Below, in pieces: positions 34,859 through 44,321 of a stretch of 64,000 nucleotides of DNA. The stretch's first letter is position 1. Each line of letters opens with the position of its first letter. The stretch is from positions 97,330-161,329 of the forward strand of contig NZ_KB906683.1 in assembly GCF_000381545.1 (NCBI RefSeq), read 5' to 3'. A program made the translations under genes and the position numbers. This stretch comes from Rhodonellum psychrophilum GCM71 = DSM 17998. Its GTDB lineage: Bacteria > Bacteroidota > Bacteroidia > Cytophagales > Cyclobacteriaceae. The notes under the pieces are model-generated. The model was not told where the DNA came from and did no database searches. It worked only from the letters and a program-made list of their open reading frames with translations.

Positions 34859-37741
34859 ATGCTGTACCGATTCATTCTCCTTTTGTCCTTTCTGAGTTTA
34901 AACGAATGTCTTGGTCAGACTCCAGGATTGCCTTTCTCTAAATACTACTCCAGCAAAGATTACAATGGAGGAACGCAGAATTTTGCCATCACGCAGAGTT
35001 CTTCAGGGCTCATTTATGTGGCCAATAATTTTGGACTACTGGAATACGATGGCGCCGGTTGGAGAAGGTATCCTCTGCCCAACAGCACCAAGGTTAGGGA
35101 TGTGCTCTTGGATGAGCGTGGAATTATATACACCAGTGGACAGGGCGAATTCGGGTATTTTCAGGCAGATCAGACAGGTATTTTACGTTTTCATTCCCTC
35201 TTGGATCAGCTTCCGGAAGCCAACCGTAACTTGGAGGAAATCTGGAAAATACAACTCCTGCATGATCGGGTCTATTTTTTCACACTGGAGAATGTATTCG
35301 TTTTCTCAAAAGACCATCAACTGCTCAACATCATTTCAGGAAATCCGGCGTTCGAAAGTTTCCATTCTACAAACAATCAGCTCTTTTTGAATCAATTGGA
35401 CAGCGGATTGCAGCTGATAGAAAAAAACAAATTGGAGCCGTTGGATTTTGGAAAGTCACTGGGAAACAACCTGATCGTGGGAATCATTTCCTTCGCCAGC
35501 AACCAGAAACTGTTCTTTACAAGGGATCAGGGAATCTTCAGACTCAATTCGGTGGGAATGCTCCCATGGCAAACCGAACTCAGCAATAAGACAAGGATCA
35601 ACAAGGCCATTCGGCTGAAAAATGGAAACATTGCCATCGGCACCCAAAGTGATGGGATTTTCATCCTGAATGAAAACGGGGAAATCATCTTGAAGATGAA
35701 CAACAATCCCGGACTTCAAAACAAGGCCGTACTTTCCCTTTTCGAGGATATTTCCGGTAATCTATGGGTGGGCCACAACAATGGCATTTCTTTGATTGAA
35801 CTCAGTTTGCCGTTTAGGGAAATCGATCAATATTCGGGGCTTTCCGGAAGTGGATATGATGCTGATTTTTTCGATGGAAAACTCTATTACGGCACCAACA
35901 ATGGCTTGGCCGTTCAGCAAATGAATGGAAACACCGCTAGCCAAATCCAAAAGATTGAGCATTCCTCAGGCCAGGTATATTCGATTTCCGAAATCCACAA
36001 CAAGCTTTTTCTAGGCCATAATGATGGCGCCTATGAAATCATCGACGGGCAAGCCAAATCAATTGATGGCGTGACAGGGATCTGGAAATTACAACCTTTG
36101 CGGGACCATCACAATATGGTCATAGGAGGAAGCTACAATGGACTGGTACTCTTCGAGTTCAAGGATGACAAACTCAAATTTGTCCGAAAAATAAAGGGCT
36201 TCAACGAATCCTCCAGGCTAATTGAGCAGGACAACGATGGCCACATTTGGATGACCCATGGTTATAAAGGCGTCTATAAATTAAAATTAAATGCAACATT
36301 GGACGCCGTGGAAGTCTCGTATTACGGGACAGAGGCCGGACTGCCCACCAATTTATTGATAAGCGTTTACAAGATCAACAATAGGTTGATTTTCACCACC
36401 GAATATGGAATGTATTCCTTTGATCCTCAAACGGACCGCTTTGAAAAAGACCCTTTTTTCTCACAGTACTTTCCCCAAGACTTTCTGCTCACCAGTATCA
36501 TCGAAGATCCATTGGGCAATGTTTTTTATATCGGGGAAGGGGAGGTCGGTGTTTTGGAAAAACAAATCAATGGCACATACCTCAAAAAACATCAGATCTT
36601 CAATAAAATCATCCCTTTGTTGAATGATGATCTCCAAAACATCTCCCCGATCAAAGCCAATGAAATTCTATTTGCCGCCAAAGAAGGTTTTATCTGGTAT
36701 CGCCTCGACAACAATAACCAAAACACGCCTACTTTCCCCACCATGATCAGATCGGTCTACCTGACCGGTGCTACAGATTCATTGATTTCCCACGGAAGTT
36801 ATCCTAAAAAAGGAACGGGATCCTCTGAGGAATTGGAAAAGGAAAACATCTCCATCCCCTATTCGGCTAGAAACATCAGGTTTGAATTCAGCAACCCCAT
36901 ACCCAACAATGAAAACACCACGCAATTTCAATTTTGGTTGGAAGGTTTGGAAAAAGACTTCGGGGAATGGACCACCAAACGGGATAGAGGATATACCAAC
37001 CTGCGGGAAGGAACGTATACCTTCCATGTCAAAAGCAAAAACATCTATGGTCAGATCGGTGAAGAAGACAGGTATTCTTTCAGCATCCAAGCGCCTTGGT
37101 ACAGGTCGATTCTTGCTTACTTGACTTATGTTCTTTTGGTAGGAGGACTATTGGTTTTGTTCCAAAAACGAATGGATAAAAAATTCCAGAAAAAAACCGC
37201 AAAAATCACCTCAATCCAAAGGGAGGTGATAGAGCAAAAAGAAACTGCGCTCAAAGACTCCCATGAAGAGATTGAAAGACTGAAAAATGAACAGCTGCAC
37301 GCTGAAATCAAGAGTAAAAACAAAGAACTGGCTTCCGCTACGATGCACCTGATCAACAAGAACGGATTCATCGACCATGTCAAAGACCATGTCGCCACCG
37401 TGGTCAAGAAAAGCAAAAACCAGGAGGTGAAAAACGAACTCCAAAAAGTCATCCAAAGCATTGACAAAAATATGGCTGGCGACAACGATTGGGAGCAGTT
37501 CGAAATCCATTTTGACCAAGTGCATGGAGATTTCGTCAACAGGTTCAAGAATCAATTCGAAGACCTCAGTCCTCAGGAAATAAAATTGAGTGCCTACCTG
37601 AGAATGAACCTTTCTTCCAAGGAAATCGCCCATTTGATGAACATTTCCACGCGAGGCATCGAAATCGCACGCTACCGACTTCGCAAAAAACTCAACCTCA
37701 ACAGGGCGGAAAACCTACAGGAATTTATCCTGAAATTTTAA
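34859..37741 (+). CDS. Propeller/Y_Y_Y regulator with LuxR-type HTH
   Basis: 960 residues from the ATG at 34859, which gives a signal peptide (MLYRFILLLSFLSLNECLGQ); a TTG at 34844 is also in frame. Propeller repeats fill about 25-680 (NLWVGHNNGISLIE, HIWMTHGYKGVYKL), then a Y_Y_Y domain (about 685-755), a transmembrane helix (ILAYLTYVLLVGGLLVLF), a coiled coil and a C-terminal LuxR-like helix-turn-helix (LSPQEIKLSAYLRMNLSSKE, IAHLMNISTRGIEIARYRLR). So periplasmic sensing and DNA binding are in one chain without kinase or receiver, as in SusR-like membrane regulators. It is divergent from the SusC operon and very probably its activator in response to beta-glucan oligosaccharides. Confidence 0.93.
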   Translation: MLYRFILLLSFLSLNECLGQTPGLPFSKYYSSKDYNGGTQNFAITQSSSGLIYVANNFGLLEYDGAGWRRYPLPNSTKVRDVLLDERGIIYTSGQGEFGYFQADQTGILRFHSLLDQLPEANRNLEEIWKIQLLHDRVYFFTLENVFVFSKDHQLLNIISGNPAFESFHSTNNQLFLNQLDSGLQLIEKNKLEPLDFGKSLGNNLIVGIISFASNQKLFFTRDQGIFRLNSVGMLPWQTELSNKTRINKAIRLKNGNIAIGTQSDGIFILNENGEIILKMNNNPGLQNKAVLSLFEDISGNLWVGHNNGISLIELSLPFREIDQYSGLSGSGYDADFFDGKLYYGTNNGLAVQQMNGNTASQIQKIEHSSGQVYSISEIHNKLFLGHNDGAYEIIDGQAKSIDGVTGIWKLQPLRDHHNMVIGGSYNGLVLFEFKDDKLKFVRKIKGFNESSRLIEQDNDGHIWMTHGYKGVYKLKLNATLDAVEVSYYGTEAGLPTNLLISVYKINNRLIFTTEYGMYSFDPQTDRFEKDPFFSQYFPQDFLLTSIIEDPLGNVFYIGEGEVGVLEKQINGTYLKKHQIFNKIIPLLNDDLQNISPIKANEILFAAKEGFIWYRLDNNNQNTPTFPTMIRSVYLTGATDSLISHGSYPKKGTGSSEELEKENISIPYSARNIRFEFSNPIPNNENTTQFQFWLEGLEKDFGEWTTKRDRGYTNLREGTYTFHVKSKNIYGQIGEEDRYSFSIQAPWYRSILAYLTYVLLVGGLLVLFQKRMDKKFQKKTAKITSIQREVIEQKETALKDSHEEIERLKNEQLHAEIKSKNKELASATMHLINKNGFIDHVKDHVATVVKKSKNQEVKNELQKVIQSIDKNMAGDNDWEQFEIHFDQVHGDFVNRFKNQFEDLSPQEIKLSAYLRMNLSSKEIAHLMNISTRGIEIARYRLRKKLNLNRAENLQEFILKF

Positions 37742-37744
37742 ACT

Positions 37745-37910
37745 CCTTGTATGCATTTCCAATCCCATTCCACACTAAAAACGATTCATAATCAGTCGCT
37801 TGTCTACAGTTCATGACTCCCCCATTTTGGCTCAATGCCTTATTCCCCAAATGGTTTGATTTTCTAGCGGTTTCAACACCTATTGAGAAACCAATTGGAT
37901 ATTTCGGGTT
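37745..37910 (+). repeat. Diverged copy D of the dispersed repeat
   Basis: Matches to the clear copies include ATAATCAGT (near 37790), TTATTCCCC then AAATGGTTTGATTTTCTAGC, GGTTTCAACACCTATT and the right end GGATATTTCGGGTT (to 37910). The left end is poorly kept. A further palindrome, CGGGTTTGAACCCG, follows at about 37926-37939 with a second left-end-like AACCCGTTTTATGCATT, which may be a truncated extra copy. It separates two convergent genes. Confidence 0.5.
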
Positions 37911-38287
37911 TAACCCCTGTTGTGTCGGGTTTGAACCCGTTTTATGCATTGTCCATTCAAATGTAGCATGTCCAGAGGACCGAATCCGTGTCATTTTCTC
38001 GACAAAGACTGATGACAAAACAATTCCTTTCAGAACGATCCAAGATCATTCCCACCGTCCACAAGGATTCATCCTCCCGTCGGGCCACGATCAGGGAAAC
38101 TACTTTTGATTTCATAAACAGCTGTTTGAAACAATTCTAAATTCAATTGTCTTAAAAAACACCTAAAACAGCAATCAAAACCATTTCCTGCAGACAATAG
38201 CCCACTTTCGCCACAGTAATTGTTCATTGTCCAGAGTATCCTATCTGCATGGTCAGGAACTGACCGGCCATGTCATCATCGATCGCA

Positions 38288-38650
38288 TCAGTTCTCTTCG
38301 AGGTCATTGTGATTTTCACCGCCAAGACTGTAATAGTTGTTCTCCTCATCCTCACTGCCGATATCCTCCATATCATCATCCAATTCGGCACCGGGGATAT
38401 CCAAGTCTCCTCCATATGGTTCGTCTTCAAAATCTTTCTTTTTTCGACGATCCTCAATTTCCAGGGGAACCTTCATTTGGGACGGCCTTTCTGGATCGAT
38501 GTCCATCTCTTCCTTGTATTGAATATAAATATCCTCCACTGCAGGGTATCTTGGATAGCCGGGAAATTCGGTTTTTTCAACTTCAGTTGAGGGAGTATCT
38601 GGGGATTTGCCCATCCCTTTTGTATTTGTGACTTTTCTTTTCTTTTTCAT
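38288..38650 (-). CDS. Small acidic hypothetical protein
   Basis: 120 residues. The N-terminus is basic (MKKKRKVTNTKG); the rest is strongly acidic and probably unstructured: YPAVEDIYIQYKEEMDIDPE, then GGDLDIPGAELDDDMEDIGS and ENNYYSLGGENHNDLEEN at the C-terminus. I recall similar small proteins with the same 'GAELDDxxExIGSEDEENNYYSLGG' ending in Bacteroidota, so it is a conserved gene, not a chance frame. The length, strand and lack of rival frames with family character support the call. Function unknown. Confidence 0.72.
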   Translation of the reverse strand: MKKKRKVTNTKGMGKSPDTPSTEVEKTEFPGYPRYPAVEDIYIQYKEEMDIDPERPSQMKVPLEIEDRRKKKDFEDEPYGGDLDIPGAELDDDMEDIGSEDEENNYYSLGGENHNDLEEN

Positions 38651-38772
38651 TTGAAAGTATGTTTTGTGGGAAATAAAATCGAATCAACTGAACACCTTAA
38701 ATGCTAAAAACTTCAGTCTAATTTACGACATATCAAACGTATTTTCTTATGATTTTGATCATCTCTTCCATC

Positions 38773-38942
38773 AAACCCATAGGATGCAACACGAACTTAA
38801 TTCAATATTGTAATTAACTAATAATCAATTAAATACTGACTATTTTTGACTTCATCCTTTTGGTACCAGGAATTAGTCTCCCAATAGTCTGATTTTCTTT
38901 CGGTTTCAACTCCCATTAGGAAGTCTAAAGCATTATTAGGGT
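38773..38942 (+). repeat. Copy C of the ~170 bp dispersed repeat
   Basis: Begins AAACCCATAGGATGCAACAC and ends AGCATTATTAGGGTT. The interior carries TTCAATATTGTAATTAACTA, TACTGACTATTTTTGACTTC, GAATTAGTCTCCCAATAGTC and TGATTTTCTTTCGGTTTCAA, nearly identical to copy A in order and spacing. Confidence 0.8.
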
Positions 38943-39022
38943 TAAAAAGCGAATCGAACCCTGACAAATTTTCCAGGAAAACCAGAAGAGGTGCAAAAAA
39001 TCCATCAAGGAAAAAAAGTCGA

Positions 39023-41536
39023 TCAAGGAAGGGGTTTTTCAGCAGCAGAGCCCTTTTTTCTTTTCCAAAACTTCAAAATTTCCACCCAAATGACCGACAG
39101 GAAAGCCACCGCCAATGCCATCAGCACCTGCCCCATTGAAATCAATTCAAAGTCGAAGACCTCCCTGACAGGTGGAAAGGTGATGGATAGCGCCAGTACC
39201 AAGAGAGACGCCAACAACACAATGGGGATCAATCGATTGGGATAGCGAAGCGTATAAAAAATGGAATAGTAAAAAGACCTGTTGACCAATGTCAAAAACA
39301 AATTACTGAAAATCAAGGTCGTATAAATCACGGTACGCACCATGGATTCGCTGTGCCCATGATCCATGAAATAAAAACCAATGCCCAAACATCCCAACGT
39401 GATGGCCAAGCCTTGAAAAACACTGAGCGAAAGCTCCTTCCAGGAAAAAAAGGTATCGCTCATTTTTCGGGGGGGCTTTTGCATGGAATTGGCTTCTATC
39501 GGTTCGTTTTCGAACACAATGGAGCAGGTCGGCCCCATGATCAACTCCAAAAAAATCACATGGATGGGGGAAAAGATATTCGTGTATTTCCAAAACAAGA
39601 CCAAGGGAATCGCCACGATCAAGATGATCGGAATGTGGATGGAGATGATGTACTGGATGGCTTTTTTCAGGTTTTCATAAATCCGCCGACCCAATGCCAC
39701 TGCATCGGTCATGTGCCCAAGATCATCATCCATCAAAATCAATGCTGCTGCTTTTTTCGCCAATTCGCTTCCCCGCATACCCATGGCAACGCCAATATGA
39801 GCAGATTTCAGGGCTGGCCCATCATTGACCCCATCGCCAGTCATGGCGACGATTTCTCCATTGGCCTTGAGTGCTTCGATGATTTTAAGCTTGGCCTCGG
39901 GAAACATCCTCGAAAAAACATTGATTTCCTTGACTTTTTCTGAAAGCTCCTCGAACTCAATTTTCATGACCTCCTCCCCTGTCATCGCCGCTCCTCCATT
40001 TTTCAAGCCAACCTGTTTGGCTATCGCAAGGGCAGTCTGGGCATGGTCTCCGGTGATCATTTTGACTTTGATCCCTGCTTGGTAAAACGACTTAAGCACC
40101 TGTCCTATGTTGGGTTTGGGCGGGTCATAAAAAGCCAAAAGCCCCAAAAAAAGAAAATCAAGATCAAACTGACTTTTGGGAAGATGGGCAGGATCATGCT
40201 CGGATTTGCCGACGGCAAGTACCCGAAAACCTTTGGTTGCAAAGGCCTCTGCCTTATCTAAAATAAGTTTTTTTTCATCCCCATTCAAACTTGTCTGGTT
40301 CAAAACGCCCTCCACGCTTCCCTTGACGGAGAGGATTACTTCTCCAGATTTTTTTCGAAAAACATGGGTCATCACTGGTGGTTTTCCCTCCAAGGGATAC
40401 TCATGGATCATCACCGAGTCCGGCCTTTCATCCACAGGACATACTTGTCCATAAACTTGATGGAGGGATTTTTCCATCGGGTCAAATGGATTGATCTCCG
40501 AGGCCCAGACTCCATATTCCAGCACTTCGCCATAAGAAAAAGGGTTATGGGTAAAATCAATTGTCTTATCCCCTTCCCATTGATAAATGGCGGACAGCTG
40601 CATCCTGTTTTCGGTGAGTGTCCCTGTCTTGTCCGCGCATATCACAGTGGCCGCGCCCAAAGTTTCCACGGTATGGGGACTTCTGGTGATGACCTTCTTT
40701 TTATACAAGTGATAGGCACCCAATGCCATAAAAGTACTGAAAGCCACTGGGATTTCTTCCGGCAAAATGGACATGGCCAATGTCAGCCCCTGCAACAAAC
40801 TATCGAAAATACTCTGTGACAAGTAATAGTTGATTCCCCAAACCAAGAGAAAAGCTATCGCTCCAAATCCGACCATGGACCGGACAAAATTCTTGATCTG
40901 AATTTGTAAGGGTGTCTTGGTGATTTCTATTTCCTGAAGACTTCTGCCAATTTTGCCCAAAGCGGTTTCCTGACCAATGGCGGTTACCTTGGCGATACAA
41001 TTCCCCGTCATCACCAAAGTCCCCTGAAAAACCATGTCCTTTCCAGAACTGGCCTCTTTGGTCACGGGCAGGGATTCGCCGGTAAGCATGCTTTCATTGA
41101 CCGAAAAATCGTGTGGCTCCAAGACCGAAGCATCTACCGGAACCAAATCACCATCCTCGATCAAAATGACGTCATTGACCACCAATTCTTCGGCAGGAAG
41201 GCTGCGTAGAATACCGTTTCTGAGCACTTTGGCCTCGGGACTCGACAGTTTTTTGAGCGTCTCGACAGCATTTCGGCTTTTGTTTTCCTGAAACAGAGAG
41301 ATCCCGGCCACCAAGGTCAAAGCAACCAACATAATAATTCCCTCACTGTATTCCCCCAATAAAAAATAAAGCGTGGCGGCTAGCACCAAAATAATGAATA
41401 ACGGCTCCGCTATGACTTCCTTTAAAACTTCCAAAAATGGACTCTTTTGCTCTGAAGTTAATTTATTGGTGCCAAATTCATTTCTATTGGTGATTACCTC
41501 TTCGTCGGATAAGCCGGTAAAAGAAAAATTTTCCAT
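39023..41536 (-). CDS. P2-type cation-transporting ATPase
   Basis: 837 residues. The N-terminal cation-ATPase segment (GLSDEEVITNRNEFGTNKLT), actuator motif (LTGESLPV), phosphorylation site D302 in ADKTGTLTEN, nucleotide-domain parts and hinge (MTGDGVNDGPALKSAHIGVA) are all intact. The TM4 transport motif reads LPEEIPVAF rather than the PEGLP of Ca2+ pumps, and TM6 has FLELIMGPTCSIVFENEP, as in a bacterial HAD-IC subgroup of uncertain ion. It may export Ca2+ or another divalent cation. It is alone on its strand, divergent from the PA2169-like gene. Substrate left open. Confidence 0.93.
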   Translation of the reverse strand: MENFSFTGLSDEEVITNRNEFGTNKLTSEQKSPFLEVLKEVIAEPLFIILVLAATLYFLLGEYSEGIIMLVALTLVAGISLFQENKSRNAVETLKKLSSPEAKVLRNGILRSLPAEELVVNDVILIEDGDLVPVDASVLEPHDFSVNESMLTGESLPVTKEASSGKDMVFQGTLVMTGNCIAKVTAIGQETALGKIGRSLQEIEITKTPLQIQIKNFVRSMVGFGAIAFLLVWGINYYLSQSIFDSLLQGLTLAMSILPEEIPVAFSTFMALGAYHLYKKKVITRSPHTVETLGAATVICADKTGTLTENRMQLSAIYQWEGDKTIDFTHNPFSYGEVLEYGVWASEINPFDPMEKSLHQVYGQVCPVDERPDSVMIHEYPLEGKPPVMTHVFRKKSGEVILSVKGSVEGVLNQTSLNGDEKKLILDKAEAFATKGFRVLAVGKSEHDPAHLPKSQFDLDFLFLGLLAFYDPPKPNIGQVLKSFYQAGIKVKMITGDHAQTALAIAKQVGLKNGGAAMTGEEVMKIEFEELSEKVKEINVFSRMFPEAKLKIIEALKANGEIVAMTGDGVNDGPALKSAHIGVAMGMRGSELAKKAAALILMDDDLGHMTDAVALGRRIYENLKKAIQYIISIHIPIILIVAIPLVLFWKYTNIFSPIHVIFLELIMGPTCSIVFENEPIEANSMQKPPRKMSDTFFSWKELSLSVFQGLAITLGCLGIGFYFMDHGHSESMVRTVIYTTLIFSNLFLTLVNRSFYYSIFYTLRYPNRLIPIVLLASLLVLALSITFPPVREVFDFELISMGQVLMALAVAFLSVIWVEILKFWKRKKGSAAEKPLP

Positions 41537-41718
41537 TTAGGTGGGGACGTCATTTATGACAAGATACCTTTAAAATCATTGATTTGAAATCCAAAACCGG
41601 ATATTTTTTCAATAACAAATCAAATTCTCACCTGATTTTTATGTAATCAAAATGTGTAATTGTGTAATATATTAAGAATAAACATGAGCAATTTTGTAAT
41701 GTACTAAAACTAGAAAAA

Positions 41719-42171
41719 ATGGATCCTAAAAAATCAATTACCGTTTTGAACAATCTTATTGAAATCAACAACGACAGAATCGAGGGATACGAAACTGCCG
41801 CCAAAGAGACAGAACAGGGGGATTTGAAGGCATTGTTTGCAAAACTTGCCAACACAAGTCACGAATGCAATTCAGAACTGAGGAGGGAAGTCACCAAACT
41901 CGGTGGAGAACCTGAAGAAGGCACTAGGGTAACCGGTAAATTTTTTAGGGTCTGGATGGATGTGAAAGCAGCATTGACGGGAAATGACTTAAAAGCAATC
42001 CTGAACTCTTGCGAGTTTGGAGAAGATGCTGCAGTGAAAGCTTATAGAGATGCTTTGAAGGATGATGTAGCGCATTTGGACTTGGATCTGGAGTCTCTTG
42101 TCAAGAAACAATATTTAAAAATCAAAGCGGATCATGACACCGTAAGGGATCTTAGGGATTCAACTTCCTAA
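41719..42171 (+). CDS. PA2169-family four-helix-bundle protein (DUF2383)
   Basis: 150 residues, all-helical. Family hallmarks are NNLIEINNDRIEGYETAAKE at the N-terminus, LFAKLANTSHECNSELRREV and a second pair of helices with ILNSCEFGEDAAVKAYRDAL. This ferritin-like bundle group is common in Bacteroidota and is linked to envelope or general stress; activity is unknown. The gene has its own terminator. Confidence 0.9.
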   Translation: MDPKKSITVLNNLIEINNDRIEGYETAAKETEQGDLKALFAKLANTSHECNSELRREVTKLGGEPEEGTRVTGKFFRVWMDVKAALTGNDLKAILNSCEFGEDAAVKAYRDALKDDVAHLDLDLESLVKKQYLKIKADHDTVRDLRDSTS

Positions 42172-42200
42172 ATCCCAATATTTCTTTGAGATGCCAATAT

Positions 42201-42240
42201 AAAAAGTGGAAAAACCTGTGGGCTTTTTCCACTTTTTAAT
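42201..42240 (+). terminator. Terminator after the PA2169-family gene
   Basis: AAAAAGTGGAAAAAC (42201-42215) pairs with GCTTTTTCCACTTTTT (42222-42237), a long stem ending in T runs. It lies 30 bp after the stop. Confidence 0.88.
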
Positions 42241-42279
42241 TTCTATTTTTGTGGATTGAATTCAACCAACAATTACCGA

Positions 42280-43194
42280 ATGAAATTAAAAGTCAATAAT
42301 CTGGGTAAGTTGTTTTTGACAACTTTCAAGGAGTGGAATGAAAAAGATCCCTTCCGCCAAAGTGCAGTCGTTGCCTATTATGCGGTATTCAGCATTCCCG
42401 GGTTATTGGTGTTGGTGACCGCCATCACTGGATATTTTTTTGAGAAGGAAACCATAACAAAAAACATCACTGCCCAGATCTCCGGAACGATGGGCGTGGA
42501 CACAGCCAATCAGATCGGTGAGATGATAGGCAATATTTCCAAGGACAATGCAACCCTGATTGGGTCTATCGTAGGGGTCTTGATTTTGTTTGTAGGGGCC
42601 ACAGGCGTATTTGTAGAAATGCAAAAGACCTTCAATTTGATATGGAAAGTGGAAGCCGTTCCGCAAAAAGGAATCATCCTTTACCTTAAATCCAGGGTGT
42701 TTTCATTCGGTTTGATTTTGGCAATTGCTTTTTTGCTGCTGATATCACTTGTGGTATCGACAGCCCTTGCCTCCATGAGTAATTGGATCCAAATGGATAC
42801 TTCGGGTTCTCTTTTTGTTATTTTCGGTATCTTTAATTTCCTTTTCTCATTGTTGATCATCTCAACGCTATTCGGCTTGATGTTCAAGATTTTGCCGGAC
42901 GCAAAGATCAAATGGAAACATGTTTGGCTGGGTTCACTGGTGACAGGCTTGTTGTTTACCGTAGGCAAGACCGCATTGGAATTCTATTTCATTACCGCTT
43001 CCCCCGGATCCGTATATGGGGCTGCGGGCACAGTGATCCTGATCCTGCTATGGGTATCCTACTCCGCAATGATTTTATTTTTTGGTGCTGAATTTACAGC
43101 CACCTACGCCAAGATGTACTCTGGGAAAGTGGCGCCAACAGAGATCGCTGTGGCCGTGGTGCCGGAAAAAACAATAATGGTCGAGGAAAAATAA
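42280..43194 (+). CDS. YihY/BrkB-family inner-membrane protein
   Basis: 304 residues from the ATG at 42280 (a TTG at 42256 in frame would add eight residues, but begins inside the terminator region). Six or so transmembrane helices; family signatures are DPFRQSAVVAYYAVFSIPGL near the start, GATGVFVEMQKTFNLIW, and the C-terminal YGAAGTVILILLWVSYSAMI then LFFGAEFTATYAK. Once taken for RNase BN; now regarded as a membrane protein of unknown transport function. Single gene. Confidence 0.93.
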   Translation: MKLKVNNLGKLFLTTFKEWNEKDPFRQSAVVAYYAVFSIPGLLVLVTAITGYFFEKETITKNITAQISGTMGVDTANQIGEMIGNISKDNATLIGSIVGVLILFVGATGVFVEMQKTFNLIWKVEAVPQKGIILYLKSRVFSFGLILAIAFLLLISLVVSTALASMSNWIQMDTSGSLFVIFGIFNFLFSLLIISTLFGLMFKILPDAKIKWKHVWLGSLVTGLLFTVGKTALEFYFITASPGSVYGAAGTVILILLWVSYSAMILFFGAEFTATYAKMYSGKVAPTEIAVAVVPEKTIMVEEK

Positions 43195-43720
43195 AAACCC
43201 CAAGTCAGGAGTTGATTTTGTTGCTCAAAACAGAAAATATCCAAAGCCATAAAAAAAACTCCAAAAAACTATTGAAGACGGAACGGATTTTTCGTAGCAA
43301 ATCCAGTTTTCAATAAAAATCACACACTTTTAAAAAGAAAACCGGATAATTTTTCCTTACTCAGTTTCGATGTTGTTTGATTTGATCCAATGGAATGATT
43401 TTTTTCGCTATGAAAGAAAACTTTATTATTTTTAATTTCTTGGTAAAGAATTTGCAATGACTTCGTACATTGGATACCAGACACCACTGTTCAAGTAAAC
43501 CCTGAAGTAACCAGATGGACTACTGTTTGCGAACGATCACCTGTAATTTTCATTTTAAAAACTCTTTAAATACAAACTTTAACAAAAAGTACCCTTGACT
43601 TTAAATCACTTTAAAAAATCATCCGAAATAAGTGGTTCTTGAACGCTTCGATGAAAATCAAATAATTGATCCGATTGAAAATTTCTTCTTATTACAAAGT
43701 CTTAACCCAGTCAAAATCTA
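43195..43720. other. Intergenic region, nothing recognised
   Basis: About 525 bp, AT-rich near its right end. I see no gene, strong hairpin or repeat copy. It should contain the promoter of the AraC-like gene and the kinase cluster. Confidence 0.55.
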
Positions 43721-44281
43721 TTGAAAATTTACATTAAATATATGGTCAGTACCCGCTGCAAATTGGCGGTAAAACAAGAATTGAGAAATCTTGGACTTCA
43801 TTTTATGGTGGTGGAATTGGGCGAAGTCGAAATCATGGAGACGCTCACAAAAGAACAACATGAAAAACTGAAAGTGGGATTACTCCAATCTGGACTTGAA
43901 TTAATGGATGACAAGCGGGCGGTTCTGATTGAGAGGATCATCAATGAAATCATCAAAACGATTCATCATTCCGAAGAGCCCTTAAAAACGAATTATTCAG
44001 ATTATCTCAGTGAAAAACTAAAGTACGATTACAACTATCTCTCCAATGTATTCTCTGAGGTAAAGGGGATCACCATTCAGCAGTTTATCATCAGCCATAA
44101 AATAGAGCGAATCAAGGAACTGATCATTTACGGGGAATTGAACATGACGGAAATTGCCTATAAAATGAATTACAGCAGTGTTGCCCATTTGTCCAATCAA
44201 TTTAAGAAAATGACAGGCCTGTCGCCTTCTCATTTTAAGAATTTGAAAAACAAAAATCGCCTCCCGATAGAGGAAATTTAA
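43721..44281 (+). CDS. AraC-family regulator with TTG start
   Basis: 186 residues. I keep the TTG start (KIYIKYMVSTRCKLAVKQEL) because the segment before Met8 and the conserved 'MVSxRCKxxVKxEL' belong to a Bacteroidota family I recognise, whose members begin at this point. The C-terminal half has two helix-turn-helix units of AraC type (LSNVFSEVKGITIQQFIISH, and MTEIAYKMNYSSVAHLSNQF then KKMTGLSPSHFK). The N-terminal ferredoxin-like part with an exposed cysteine may sense redox or metal. It precedes the giant hybrid kinase by 40 bp on the same strand and may regulate or be regulated with it. Confidence 0.88.
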   Translation: MKIYIKYMVSTRCKLAVKQELRNLGLHFMVVELGEVEIMETLTKEQHEKLKVGLLQSGLELMDDKRAVLIERIINEIIKTIHHSEEPLKTNYSDYLSEKLKYDYNYLSNVFSEVKGITIQQFIISHKIERIKELIIYGELNMTEIAYKMNYSSVAHLSNQFKKMTGLSPSHFKNLKNKNRLPIEEI

Positions 44282-44321
44282 ATCTTTTTTTGTCCAAGAC
44301 ACTCTTTTTAAAACTCTTTAT

